This document shows positions 32,726 through 44,516 of a stretch of DNA of 64,000 bases, piece by piece. This DNA comes from Gnetum montanum (taxonomy: Eukaryota > Streptophyta > Gnetopsida > Gnetales > Gnetaceae): positions 35,183 to 99,182 of the forward strand of contig MNCI01010097.1 of the NCBI GenBank assembly GCA_015680685.1, written 5' to 3'. Within the stretch, counting starts at the first letter, position 1. Every line of letters starts with the position of its first letter. The notes under the pieces were generated by a model. It worked only from the letters and a program-made list of their open reading frames with translations, was not told where the DNA came from and searched no databases. The position numbers and the translations under genes were made by a program.

Positions 32726-34529
32726 AACCCATGTAGCCATAGTAAAAGCTTTTACTCTTGTTAAAAAATAAAATTAAGCATTAGTTTTACATGTTGACAA
32801 AAGAATAACATAAGTTATACATATCAACCACCTCCATTTCCAAATGGGTAATGTGTTCCAACCATAATTTTTCCTTGTTCACCTAGCCATAGCCAAAAAA
32901 TTCATTAAAAATTTATTTGGGCTATGATTTTAGTGATTCTATGATGAAAAGAATTCTAAAATTATGAACCTTATATCCATGACCATTATAGCCAAAAATG
33001 TGTAGCCATATCCCTTTTCACATAGGGTTGCTAAAAAATTTGCCAAAATTTTTTTGATCTCCAAACAAAGTGATTTCACCACTGTTCAAAATCTTAAATT
33101 TAGCCCTACATATCCGTGCCTAGAAACATGTTCAAAATATTTGCCATTTATGTAGGAAAAATTTGTCAATTTGAACAATAATCCGAAAATGGAGTAACCA
33201 TCCTTATTACACATTCTTAGTAAAAAATTTGTAGAAAATTGGTTTGAAGTTCAATTAGAGTGATTCCACCTCCCTTGAAAATATGAAGCCAAATCCTACT
33301 CAGACCTAACCACAAAATAACCAAAACATTAGTTGTTTCCTTAGAAAAAATTCATAAAATTACATAAAATTACAAAAGCAACACAAATAAACTAACTACA
33401 CAACGTTAGGAAAAATAACTTCATCATTATAAATTCAAATTAAATAGGAAAATATCCATTAGAAAGCCTAAATGAAGGGCTACAAACCCATAACCTTCAC
33501 TTTCACAAATGTGCAGATGTTCTTCTAAGAAAAAATATACAATATTTATGGCTTTTCATGTCAAAACTTGAAAAACTTCAAAACCTAGATTTCATATAGC
33601 CTTGGAGATAGTTGAAATAGTCAAAACCATTGAATCCAATTAAAATTTACACCAAAATAATGGGGTAGGATTTGTTTGAAATTTAATGTTAACAAATCTT
33701 AAGGCCTAGATCTAAAATTTTGGGAAAAAAAAAGCATGAAACAGCAAGCCCTATTTTCAAAATCAAATCTACAAAAGTGTAAGCAACAAAACAACTATAG
33801 ACCTACATAGAAGCAATTAAAATAGGAGGTGGATTTCATAAAAGTTCCATTTTAATCCATCCACTAGAGTAGATTTGGAGAAAATGACCTTAACACATAG
33901 GAAAAAAAAAACTAGAAAAACCATAGAAAACTAAGGCAAAAATAGGTAGAACTGCCTAACTTGGAGCAGTAATAGAAGAAGCCTGAATGGAGATGGACCT
34001 GGGTACTTCTTCTAGCTCCCGAGCATGTTCATCCACCTTCTAGATCATAGGGTTCCAACTCTTTCCCCCTTATTGCTTTGGTGCCATGGCAGGCTCAACT
34101 CTGGAAATGACTGAAAACTAAGAAGTATGGGAGATCAATGTTGGCTATGAGGAAGATGGGAGGCTTCCATGCTTAAACATGATTATTGCTACCACAAGAA
34201 CCTTTACCAAAGCTCTCCTCCAATGTGCTATTGTTCTAGAATGACAGTTGTTAACAAAATTTGACATATAAAGTTTATCTAAAACTTAAATGCACAGCTT
34301 GAAAGCCCAACTACTAATTTAGTGCAGCGTAACTCCAAGTGCATTGAATTTTAAAAGGAAAAAGTCTAGTTCATGTTGGTTGTAGGTGAAAAACAAGTTT
34401 ACTTTTTAAAAGTTTAAATTTTTGGATTGTGGACCCCACCCCACACCTTCTTGTTTGACCAAAAATTGCATAAACACTCGAGCTTTTTTCTAATTTGACA
34501 CTTTAAACCTTATGGAAACCTTAACTCCC

Positions 34530-37500
34530 ATGCATCCATGCTGGGAATACCATGGCCAACATGGAAAAATGCCTTCTATTTTGAAAAGTCATTAAAATAC
34601 AACTATTTTGCTATTTTTAGTAACTAAAGCCTGCCTTTTTCAACCCTAGGTTTCCAAAAATGGGTGAAACATGAAAAAAGCTAGATACCANTTGCCTTTT
34701 TCAACCCTAGGTTTCCAAAAATGGGTGAAACATGAAAAAAGCTAGATACCATGGATTTCCACACTAAGGGAATAATGCCCAGAATGGAAGAAGGGTGCAA
34801 CATACATTTCTTACATCCAAACACCCATCTAGCCCATGTTTGACCCTAAAGTGGACCCCATGTAATCCAAGAACACTCCAAGCATCTCCCACAGTCTCAG
34901 AACCACATTAAACCTAGTCGAAACTAATCAAAAATGGTTGAAATCTAGGATTTGGTGTTTTTCACATTGGGGGGAGGCTTCTTCCATGTTGAGCCTCTCA
35001 CCCTCAACATGGATAGATGGGCATGGGGGGAAGCTAAAAATGACCTAAATTGATTACCTAATGATCATTTCTTGATGCTTGGTGATCCTTAGACCCTATC
35101 AAAACCCTCTAGAGCTTCCAAAATCCCCAAAAGTGGTCAAATATGGCACAAGACTACCATCCCCCTCTTACCCACACTAGGGCCACCATGCCCAACATGG
35201 AAAAAAGGAAGGAGACTACATGAGGTACTTAGAAGTCTCCAAACTAATGGATCTTAACACCTAGCATTAACTGTCAACACTGGCAACGCCAGAAGTTGAC
35301 ATGCATGATCGATTGACTGCTAATCTGGCCTAAATATGAATTTCTTCACTAATGGAGACCTCTTCCACATTTATTCTCCTACCCTCAATGTGGATGAAAG
35401 TGGGGAGTCTTGAAAACCCCTTCACAGCCTTCAAAATGACAAGATCTTGACCTTAAGCACTAATGACCAACACCAGTAACCTTATGGACACTCATGCATA
35501 GTTAGAGTGACCATAAAAATCTAAAAAGGCATTCCCTCCATTTTTTCCATGCTAAGCATGAAAGCCCTAGTATGGAAAAAGGGGGGAAAGCTCAAAAATT
35601 ACCTAATGACCCTTGAAACAATCAAATTTTGACATCAGATGTCAATAGTCAACACTAGTAATCCTAAAAGCTTGCATGCATTACTGAAAGTGATTAGATT
35701 TGGTTAGAAAGGCTTTTTTCCGTAATTTTCCACACTAAGCATGGAATCCCCAATGTGAAAAAATGGGGGAAGGATCAAAGACCACTCATCAACCTTCAAA
35801 ATAGCAATATTTTTATAACATGCATAAATAATCATCACTAGCAACCTCAAGGACCTACATGCATGATGAAAAATGATGCAAAAGGATAAAAATTTGTTTC
35901 CCCCAAAATTTCCACACTAAACATACTATCCCTAATGTGGAAAAATAGGGGGAAGCTCAAAAACCACTTGGAAAACCTACAAACTGACTAGTTTTAACTC
36001 CAAACCCTAGTCTTCGATCATAGTAGTCCCAAAAGCACACATGCTAGTCGATTAAAGTTAAAACTAGGCTAGATCTAAGTTTTATAGTGTTTCCATGCTA
36101 GGGGATCCCCTCTCCATGCTTCTTAGCATGAAAATTAATTTGGAGATTCATTTGGGATCCATAGATACCTTAGAACAACATTAACTAAACTTGCATGCAC
36201 TTGAGGACCCTGCTAACATCCTCTAAAACCTTCAAACTTCAAGAAACTGATGTGAAAAGGCTAAACAATGATTCCCCCTAGTTTTCCACATTGAGCATCT
36301 CAATCCTAATGTGAAAAAGGAGGGGGAGGGGGGAAGGGGTGGGGGAGAAAGGCCACACAATTCTTAGAAATATCCAAAATTACTAGTACTTGACATGAAA
36401 TCCTAGTCCTTGACCATGGTAGCCCCAAAGGCTAACATGCACAATTGATTGGGGTCAAAATTGGCATAGATCTAAGATGCATGATTCTTCCATAATGGGG
36501 ATCCATTTTCCCATGCTAAGGATAGTATCCCTAGCATGGAAACTCAAGTGGGAACTTGTTTAGGGCTCATAAACACCTTAGAATAACATTAAATGATCTT
36601 TCATGCACTGTAAAACCCTGGCAGCAACCATTGAAGCCCTTAAACTTTACAAGATTGATCCCAGGTGGCCAAAAGGTGGTTTCCCCTAGTTTTCCATGTT
36701 GAGCTCTCCATCCCTAGCATGGAGAAAATGGGGAACCTAAGAAACTACTTAGAGATGCTGAAAACTACTCAATTTTGACATGGATCCATAATCTTTGACC
36801 CTAGAAACTCTAGAAGGTAATATGCACTGTTGATTGTGATCTGAATTGGCCTAGATATAGGATTCTTGCTTCTTCCACACTGGAGTAACTTATACAGTGT
36901 GGAAATAATGGGGAAAAGCTTCTTTTCCACTTTTGATGGCAAGATGACACTCCTAAAAGCTAAAGCTCTACATTGGAGAAGCTCAATACCTCATAGCCTC
37001 AAGATTTTACTCGTCTGACCTTATTTCAACCTCCAAATTTATTCCCCCCATTCTTTCATGCTAGATTAACTCCCCCAATGTGGAAACAAGGGGGGAATAC
37101 CTTAAGTACCCTTAAAAAGCTTTCAAACATGTTTGAAATTAGCTAGAAACTTGTAGAATCGAAGTCCATATCCTAGGGGCCTAAAAACTTGGTCAAAGTA
37201 CCTCGAAATCACTCTAAATTTGTAAAACAAGTTTCTTCCTATTTTTCTAGATTGAGGGTATTGTGCTTAGTGTGGAAATAAAATGGGAAGCCATTTCGAC
37301 ATGTTTTAACACTCAAAATCAACTCAAATTGCCTCAAAATGAAGCTAGAGGATGCACAACCTCTAGATTTGGGTCCTAGCTACTTGTTTACCATGTTTGA
37401 ATCCATTTTGGCTTGAATTTTAGTTTTCCATGCTGAACCCCCTTTCTTCCATGCTGGCCAATGTGGAAATAGGGGGGAAGGCTCCAGAACTTGCTTTTTG

Positions 37501-37700
37501 ACCTTTATAGACCTTTGGAGTACCCAATTTTGATGGATTTGACTGTATGCTACCTTGGAAAGGTTCCAAAACCTTGATTTTTAACATTTGAGCATCTCAA
37601 AACCTATTTTCCTTGGTTTTCATGTTAAGGGTCTCTGTTTCCACGTTGAGCTTAGTGTGGAAGCCTTAAAAGACTTGATTTTTAGGTCTAAACAACCTTA
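34530..37700. repeat. Degenerate tandem array, about 17 units of about 187 bp
   Basis: An anchor of the type TTTTCCATGCTAAGCATGG followed 15-30 bp later by AATGTGGAAA and GGGGGAAG recurs at 34536, 34758, 34962, 35172, 35350, 35545, 35728, 35910, 36091, 36284, 36490, 36692, 36873, 37054, 37242, 37426 and 37617. Intervals are mostly 181-210 bp; the first includes a 60-bp assembly duplication. Between anchors, units share phrases such as CTAGTAACC, GACATGGAT and TGCATGCA. Similarity between units is low, so the array is old. Many anchors contain an inverted repeat such as CATGCT-A-AGCATG. It lies upstream of the gypsy pol at 38371; similar GTGTGGAA words recur at 41360-41510. Confidence 0.75.
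34632..34751. other. Assembly join: N at 34691 with 59-bp exact duplication
   Basis: Bases 34632-34690 and 34693-34751 are identical (TGCCTTTTTCAACCC to GCTAGATACCA) and flank a single N. Two overlapping contig ends were joined without being merged. Confidence 0.92.
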
Positions 37701-37966
37701 ATTAATGTATTAACTTACTTAATAGCCTTGTACCCACAAAAGATGGCCAACTAAGGCCTAAAACTAGTAAAACCTAACCATTGTTTACCTATATTAGCCA
37801 AATTTTACCATATATAGCCTGTTTTGCTTTATTTTTGCCTTATTACGTAATGTTCTGGCTTGTTTTTGGACTTGTGTTACCTTGTTGATCTTGTTGACCT
37901 TTTATGGCCTTTATACAACCTTATGTGTTCTTTATTAGCCTTGTTATAAATTTATTTGCCTTTACA

Positions 37967-37978
37967 TGGTATCAAATA
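37967..37978 (+). other. Possible primer-binding site, tRNA-iMet-like
   Basis: TTTACA is directly followed by TGGTATCAAATA, which shares its first eight bases with the initiator tRNA site TGGTATCAGAGC. It would place a 5' LTR end at 37966, upstream of the gypsy pol. The match is short and no LTR pair was confirmed. Confidence 0.25.
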
Positions 37979-38370
37979 GTGGGGTTTGACCTTCCCTAAC
38001 CACTTTTTAACACCATATGACCATGGCCTGCTAAGGCCTTAAACTGGCATTATAGTCCACCAAGACTCTAAACTAGCATCATGGCTTGCTAAGGCCTCAA
38101 ACTGGAAAACTTGTGGCCTTTATCAATCATTTTTAGCCTTATTTCTTATGTTTCCCCTAGTTTGACCTTTACTTGATGTTTGTTGGCCTTTATTACACTT
38201 TGTCGAATTATCCTTACCTCATTGATGACCTTGGATGGCCTTGATTACTTTAGATTTGCATGTGTTTTATAGCATGTTAGCATTATTTATTTACTTTTAC
38301 CCATGTGCCACTTAATATGCTTTTGGTTGACATGCAAGATTAAGGTATTAGTACTTGGGAGCAAATTTGC

Positions 38371-39570
38371 TTGCCTTTGTATCTACATGGACCTCACAAT
38401 GATGTTGAACGATTTGTTGACCTTGATTGCCTAGATCTTAAGCCTGAGAGTCTTATAGAACACATAGCCTCAATGGAGAAACCTCTAGAATGGCCTAAAG
38501 ACCTTGTAAAAACCCTTGACTTAGAAGTAGGTGACATAATGAAAGACTCTGTAGTTGAGGTTCTTGTCACAACACACAGTGGTAAGGAGAAAACCCTTAA
38601 ACTATGTTTCTCACTAGAGCCTTAATGTGCTCAAGACCTCACCAAGGTATTACAAAGTAACATTAAGATATTTTCCTAGTCATATGATGATATGCTAGGC
38701 CTAGACCCACATCTAGTCTAGCACAACATCATACTAGACCCTAGCATTAGGCTAGTTAAGCAAAAATTGTGCAAGATTAGACTAGATTTGGCCTTGGCAG
38801 TTTGCAATGAAATCTCAAAGCTCTACCAAGAAAGTTTCATTAGGGCTATTAATTACATAGAATGGGTATCCAACATAGTGGTAGTCCCTAAGAAAAATGG
38901 GAGTATTCATATTTGCATTGATATTCGAGACCTAAATAAAGCAACTATCAAGGATGACTTCCGTTTGCTTGGTATTGATCAACTTATCGATACTACGGCT
39001 GGACATGCCTTGTTTTCCTTTATGGATGGATTCTCAGGGTATAACCAAATTAGTTTCAACCCAGAGCACTAACTGAGCATGACCTTCATGACCCAATGGG
39101 GTACTGTTTATTATACCATGATGCCCTTTGGCCTTAATAATGCTACAACGACATAGTAGAGAGTCATGACCTATATCTTCAATGATTACATGCTAAGTTT
39201 GCTTAATGATTACATAGATGACAAAGTTGTGAAGTCCAAGATAGCTGATGACCATGCTAATGACCTAGATCTTGTGCTTAAACAATGCCTCAAATATGAG
39301 CTTAGGCTCAATCCTAAGAAGTGTTTCTTCGGTGTCAAAACTGATAAGATACTTGGCTTTGTAGTATTTGAAGTAGGGATACACATTGATCCTGATAAGG
39401 TTAATGCCATATCCAAATTAGCAACACCTACCAATCTTAAAGAGCTTTTGGGATTACAAGGAAAATTACAATTTATTCATAGGTTTATCTCTAGGTTTAT
39501 AGATAAGTTACAACCCATGCAACACTTGCTTAAGAAAGGAGTTCTCTATGAGTGGAGAGCTCAATGCTGA
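38371..39570 (+). pseudogene. Ty3/gypsy pol: linker and reverse transcriptase (Tat-like)
   Basis: Would copy element RNA into DNA. An open 84-codon linker (38371-38625) is followed, after stops, by DMLGLDPHLV and the RT. Motifs: YIEWVSNIVVVPKKNGSIHICIDIRDLNKATIKDDF (38860-38965, read in pieces), FSFMDGFSGYNQISFNPE with the first catalytic Asp, TMMPFGLNNA, the catalytic LNDYIDDKVVKSK near 39205, RLNPKKCFFGV, GFVVFEVGIHIDPDKVNAI and LKELLGLQGKLQFIHRFISR. Only a few stops interrupt it, making it the best-preserved RT here. Sequence and dual RNase H indicate the Tat/Ogre lineage. Confidence 0.88.
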
Positions 39571-39599
39571 GAGGTCTTTGAAAACCTTAAGTGAGAATC

Positions 39600-40480
39600 A
39601 ACATAACTACTGATAGTCTATCCTCCACAAGAGGGTAAACATTTTCACATTTATCTTACCATCTCTGATACATCCATTACCTCTCTACACTATTAGAAAT
39701 GTGTTGACATAGCAGAAATTCCTGTATACTACCTTAGCCATGTGTTAGATGCCCACAATACTTAATACACTAAGGTGGAGAAGTATTGTCTAGTACTAGT
39801 CTTCTTTTTGAAGAAATTGAGATACTACCTCTTTAACAACCAAGTTAATGTCACTTGCAAGGATAGTAGACTCAGAGCCATAATGACCAACATCTATGAA
39901 AGTAGCCTTATAGCCCAATGTAAATGCATAACCGCGAAATTCAATCTTCATTATGTTTCTCAGTCCTAAAAGAAAGGTCAAGCTATAGCCATACAACTCA
40001 CACAAGTAGCCAGAGATCCTAAATTCTCTAATGAATACATTAATGTAGTTAGCCAAGTACCTAAGGGTTATGAGGTATTCATGCACTTTGATGGAGCTTC
40101 AACTACCCGTGAGGCCAGTGTTATTGCCATCATAACATTCCCATTTGGTGAGATTCGATCCTTTGCCTATCATTTTAGGTTTCCATGTACCAACAACATA
40201 GTAAAGTATGAGGGTTTAATCAAAGGGATGATGGTAGCTCATGACCTAGGATTAGATGTTTAATGATCAAAGGTAATTCACAACTTGTGGTTAACTAAGT
40301 AATCGAAGTCTATGCATGCAAAGCTAAGCACTTACAATCTTACTATGACCTAGAGACATAGTTGTTACAATAATTCATAAAAATTGATATCAAACACATA
40401 CCTTGAAATGAAAACACCATAGCCAATGCAATTGTAACATTAGCCCTTAGTGCGACACCAGATGTGTTTAGTAAGTTGCC
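39600..40480 (+). pseudogene. Two consecutive RNase H domains of gypsy pol
   Basis: The element's own RNase H is read from about 39640 (IPVYYLSHVLDAHNT, YTKVEKYCLVLVF, LRYYLFNNQVNV) to 39960. A second, archaeal-like RNase H begins near 40078: MHFDGASTTREASVIAI, FPCTNNIVKYEGLIKGM, AHDLGLDV, then in shifted frames GNSQLVVNQ and IKHIP. A duplicate RNase H of this type after the native one is established for Tat-lineage gypsy elements. Stops are present in both. Confidence 0.78.
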
Positions 40481-40638
40481 CACCTTAACTTTGGACTATG
40501 CTACTCCCACCACATAAAACACTAAGGATACCTTTGTAGTCATTGTTCATACTACTCCTCTCAAGGAGTGGTATGATAATATCAAAATATACCTTATGCA
40601 TGGAAAGTCCTCACAAGCCTTGACTACTACTCAAAAGA

Positions 40639-40911
40639 ATGTTGTATGTAAGTGATGAAAGCATTATGTCATCGTATGTGATAATACATTATGTTAATGA
40701 TCTTATGAACCTTACCATGCGCAAGATCAAGGAGGGGGACCTGGTTCTCAAAGCCTTCCATGAGCATGTGGAAAAATTCTTAGCCAATTGGGAAGAGTCC
40801 TTCCTTATTACTAGACCCTATAGGAACAAAGCATTTAGAATAGCTGACATGGATGGGAATGAGCTGGCCAATCTAATTAATCATTCCTACCTAAAATCAT
40901 ACTATATGTAG
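40639..40911 (+). pseudogene. C-terminal tail of gypsy pol; integrase core missing
   Basis: An open 90-codon frame carries MRKIKEGDLVLKAFHEH, FLANWEESFLITRPY, FRIADMDGNELANLINHSYL and KSYYM. This matches the segment after the integrase core in Tat-like pol (K-GDLVLK ... NWEGP-V ... L-D-DG-EL--PIN--YLK-YY). Only about 150 bp separate it from the second RNase H, so the whole integrase catalytic core (about 300 codons) is deleted. Confidence 0.75.
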
Positions 40912-41143
40912 CCAAAAATCATCAACAAGTGAGCTTACTTTCAATGGTTTGGTATGACCTTAAGTTGGCAATATGGCCTACCAGGGCCTTAAACTAGTAC
41001 CATGGCCTGCCATGTCCTTAAACTAGAAACTTTGATGACCTAGATAGCCTAATTCTCATGTGTCCTATATGCATTGTAGTGTTATAATATGCAATGGTGT
41101 TTTGTATTCTTTGTTAGTGCCTCTTGTGTCAATCCTATAGGCA

Positions 41144-41161
41144 CCAAAAAAGAGGGGCTAT
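41144..41161 (+). other. Polypurine tract of the gypsy element
   Basis: AAAAAAGAGGGGCTAT lies just before TGAAATACC, 250 bp after the pol tail, in the position of a plus-strand primer. Confidence 0.6.
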
Positions 41162-42532
41162 TGAAATACCACAAAAATTTGGATGTTATAGCTAATCTTC
41201 ATCATGTAGCTTTCACCCCATAAAACCTAAGGTAACAATTCATTATAAATATGAATATTGTAACCCATAGTGGGAAATTTCACATACTTTATACTTTNGT
41301 ATACAGTTTTCTACATTGGAAACACATGTAGGGGTAAACCTCACCTACCCCTAGTGTGGAAGGATGGGGGTTTGGAAACTTCCTCCCTTTTAGTGTGGAG
41401 ACTACATGCATAGCTTGAAAACATTTCATCCAATGTGGAAGTGTCCCTCCAGTGTGGAGTCTTCATCCCTAGCATTGAAAATTTCATCTCCTAGTGTGGA
41501 AGCAACAATAGCCAGATTTCAACACTTCATACGCTTTAACGTTGACTAACCACTTCAATAAGCATGGTGGAGAGCTTAACATGGAAGATTCATCTCCAAC
41601 GTAGAAGGTATGCCCCAGTTACTATTTATAGTAAATAGAATGGCCATGGTCAAGCACTTACTATGTACAGTAACCACCCAAATTTGGGCACCCATCTCAT
41701 GTAAATTTGACATCCAATTTGTAGCCAAATCATAGCCATTTTGTAGCCCCATTGATGGCCCAAAGAACCTATAAAAGCCAACTGCAAACATCATTTATAA
41801 GTTTAGCAATTTTTTCTCATGGTTGGGCTTTTTGGCACTTGAACATGTTGAGCATACAAGAAATTTTCCAAGTACTAATTCTACCCTTGAGGCATTTTCA
41901 ATCACTCAAGGATTCTTGCAATCTCCCATGTTTGCATCCTCTTGAACCCCATAGTGGAAGCATAATCACCTTAAGATTTGTGGATTTTTGGTGTCAACAC
42001 TATACCTTTAGGATTCCCAAACCCTAGCATGGAGCAATTTGGCATCCAAAGTTTTCACTTTTCTCCCCCCTCTCCAGCAGCAAACCAACTTGTAGATCTA
42101 AGGTTGTAGTGAAGGAGGTTTGATAGCATCAGGATGGCTTAGTATTTGGATCATGAAACAAATCATATCGACTTCAACAAGCTTTGAACTCTTGCATAGG
42201 TGAACCTTCTTTGTATTGATCTAGGCATCATTTGTACACATTTCTCTATCTTACACTTTATTCTTTCTTAATAAAGTTTTAAGTTTTGGGTTTTATGTAT
42301 AAAATATATTTGTTTATTATCTGTGAATTATTTTAGATCTGCTATTAGTTTTACATTTCGTTTTATTTTATTACCACGCTTTGCATTTCGTAAGTCCTTG
42401 GTTGATCTATCAAATCAACTAGGATGCCTTGAATCCCATTTTCCCATGGAGGCCTTGGGGATTTATAGGTTGAGGAATTGCTGCACTAAGGATCCTTGAT
42501 TTTTCTAGCAACCAAGGTCTTCAATTGTAACA
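41162..42532 (+). repeat. Candidate 3' LTR of the gypsy pol element, with N at 41298
   Basis: Starts TGAAATACCAC directly after the polypurine tract. It contains GTGTGGAA-rich sequence like the 187-bp array, an AATAAA signal near 42270 and a T-rich stretch after it. The 3' end is uncertain; GTAACA at 42532 lies just before an antisense copia LTR. No matching 5' LTR was found upstream, and the N at 41298 may hide lost sequence. Confidence 0.45.
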
Positions 42533-42536
42533 CCTC

Positions 42537-42830
42537 TAAGGATCGTTGAACTTTAGAAAGGGAGGAAGGGATAAATAAGTTCTCCAAATTAAAAATTCAT
42601 CGAGATAAAGAACACACTAGATTTAATATGGTTTCCTAATTAGGTAGTCCACACTTAAGGGTAGTTTGCAAGCACACCTCCAGACTTTATTACTCTCAAA
42701 TTTGGTTTGTAAGGTACCACACCCTATACAAGCTCTAAGCTTTACTTTGAAGTGATTTGACACTACAAATCCACTTAACCTCACAAGGTCCCAATAAGCT
42801 TAGAATGTGGTTTCTAGGATTGAGGAAATG
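42537..42830 (-). repeat. Antisense copia LTR, 3' part
   Basis: Read on the minus strand it matches 44240-44516 and 52550-52813: AAGCTTATTGGGACCTTGTG, GCTTAGAGCTTGTATAGGG-TGTGGTACC, GAGAGTAATAAAGTCTGG, CTACC and the end TTCAACGATCC. The U3 part is missing. Confidence 0.78.
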
Positions 42831-43406
42831 TGCAAGCATTATTATCCTTTCAAATGTCCAAAGTGATTTCATTCCAACACTAACTCTAGCACCAACAACA
42901 ATGATGATGTGAAGGAGACCTATTGGCCTTCTTGTATTACAGCTACTTCAGAGGAGGATTCCAGTGGTGCTATGAACCTCAATGACTAGGATCCTTGGGG
43001 TGCTTTCTCCTTTCTATTGATGTCCAAAAAGGAGGAGATAGTTTTGTTGCTTGGATGCTAATACGATGGACTTGAATGTTGGTATGGTGGTCTTGTGAGC
43101 ATTTTTTGTGGCTATATGTCTTGTTGAAAATTTGTAGATATGGATAGTTTATGATGATAGTTTATGCTTCCTATATTATTTGGTGTTCTCTTTTATGGAG
43201 ATAGGTTTTGCGTTTGCATAGTATAGATTTGTTTTTAGATTTCATGCATTTGGTACCCTATACCATGAGCTTTAGAACCTTCACCATAGTCCTTGGTTAC
43301 CATTGGAATTTATACATCTAAGTATTTAATGGTTATTGTTATTATTCATTGGTTTATCAACTCAACCATTTTCTTAGGTTTTGAACATCACCCAAAAGAG
43401 GGAGAT
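42831..43406 (+). mobile_element. 3' internal end of a copia element (C1)
   Basis: Non-coding sequence matching the region before the 3' LTR at 56346. For example, TTGGTTACCATTGGAATTTA near 43292 corresponds to CTAGCTACCATAGGAATTTA near 56187. It has polypurine-like motifs near 43030 (AAAAAGGAGGAGAT) and 43394 (CAAAAGAGGGAGAT). The rest of this element is lost. Confidence 0.65.
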
Positions 43407-44516
43407 TGTTGACCTTTTGGTATGTCAAAAACTAAAGGAAAATGGAGAATAGAGAATGTGATGTTTTGCAAGCATATAGGAGAGCTCAAAGAATGGAATC
43501 TACAAGAAATCTCAAAGTAAAACCTACAAGAACTCAAGGGAGCTTGGATGAGTAAAGAAGACTACGTGCTAAAAGAAGATGCTCTAGTGATCGAGATGCA
43601 ACCTTGACATCAATGTTCAAATGCAAAGAAGACATCTCATAAAAACAAGAGATGTCTCCTATCAGGAGGAGACGTCTCCTAGATGAAGAAGATCTCTTGG
43701 CCAAAATGGAGGACACCCAAAGAAGACATATTCCAAACATAGTAGACATCTCATTTCAAGAGAAGATGTATCTATCTTAGAAGAGATATCTCCCCAGAAT
43801 TGAATTCATTTTCAAAAAGACTTCCCAATCTTGAAGGAGATATCTACACTAGTCGTTAGATAGCCATTGCACGAATTTTGAGATGATTTCGAAAACTCTA
43901 AGGCTATAAAAATACTTCATATTCTTGGGTATTGTGCAAGTATTATGAATGAACAGTCTGTATCAAAGAAATCAATGTATATTGTACTTGTATACTTAAT
44001 TTGTCAAATCATTTACTTGTTTAGTTGTTGAATTGTGGATTACGCTTCAAAGTACAAGGACCTATAATTGAGTTACATTATTTCCTTATAATTTTATTTC
44101 TCTCTTGTTGTCCTATGGGATTAATGTGCTTCTTGTGGGAAGGAATCATGATTCGGTTTGTTGGGATCCTATGGGATTGAGTGTTTGTTCAACATCAAAA
44201 CACTTTGAAGCGAATCTCAATTTGTAAAGGTTGTGGGATCCTTTAAACCATTTTCTAAGCTTGTTGGGACTCTTCAGGGTTGAGTGATTTCACAGTGATA
44301 AAACACTCCAGAGTGGAGCTTAGAGCTTGTATAGGGTGTTTTGCCCTTAAAACCACATTTTAGAGAAACAAAGTCTGAAGGTATGCAAGTGAATTACCAT
44401 CCAAGTGTGGACGTACCTAAGTTGGTGAACCATGTAAGAATTGAGTGTGTTTTAGTTGCTAATATTTATGTTTGGGGTACTTATTCATTCCCCCTTTCTA
44501 AGTTCAATGATTCTCA
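43407..44516 (+). repeat. 3' LTR of copia C1 (1110 bp)
   Basis: Starts TGTTGACCTTTTGGTATGTC after a polypurine tract and ends TTCAATGATTCTCA. Its U3 holds AGATGTCT/AGACATCT words and a perfect 14-bp palindrome AGGAGACGTCTCCT (43667-43680). The downstream part matches the LTRs at 51748 and 56346. It joins another copia LTR piece directly at 44516/44517. Confidence 0.82.

Noticed and set aside
34632-34751. Perfect 59-bp tandem duplication
   Set aside because: A single N separates the copies; unmerged contig overlap explains it better than a biological duplication.
37967-37978. tRNA-iMet primer site for the Tat-like gypsy element
   Set aside because: Only eight matching bases and no LTR pair to support it; kept as a low-confidence feature, not as a claim.
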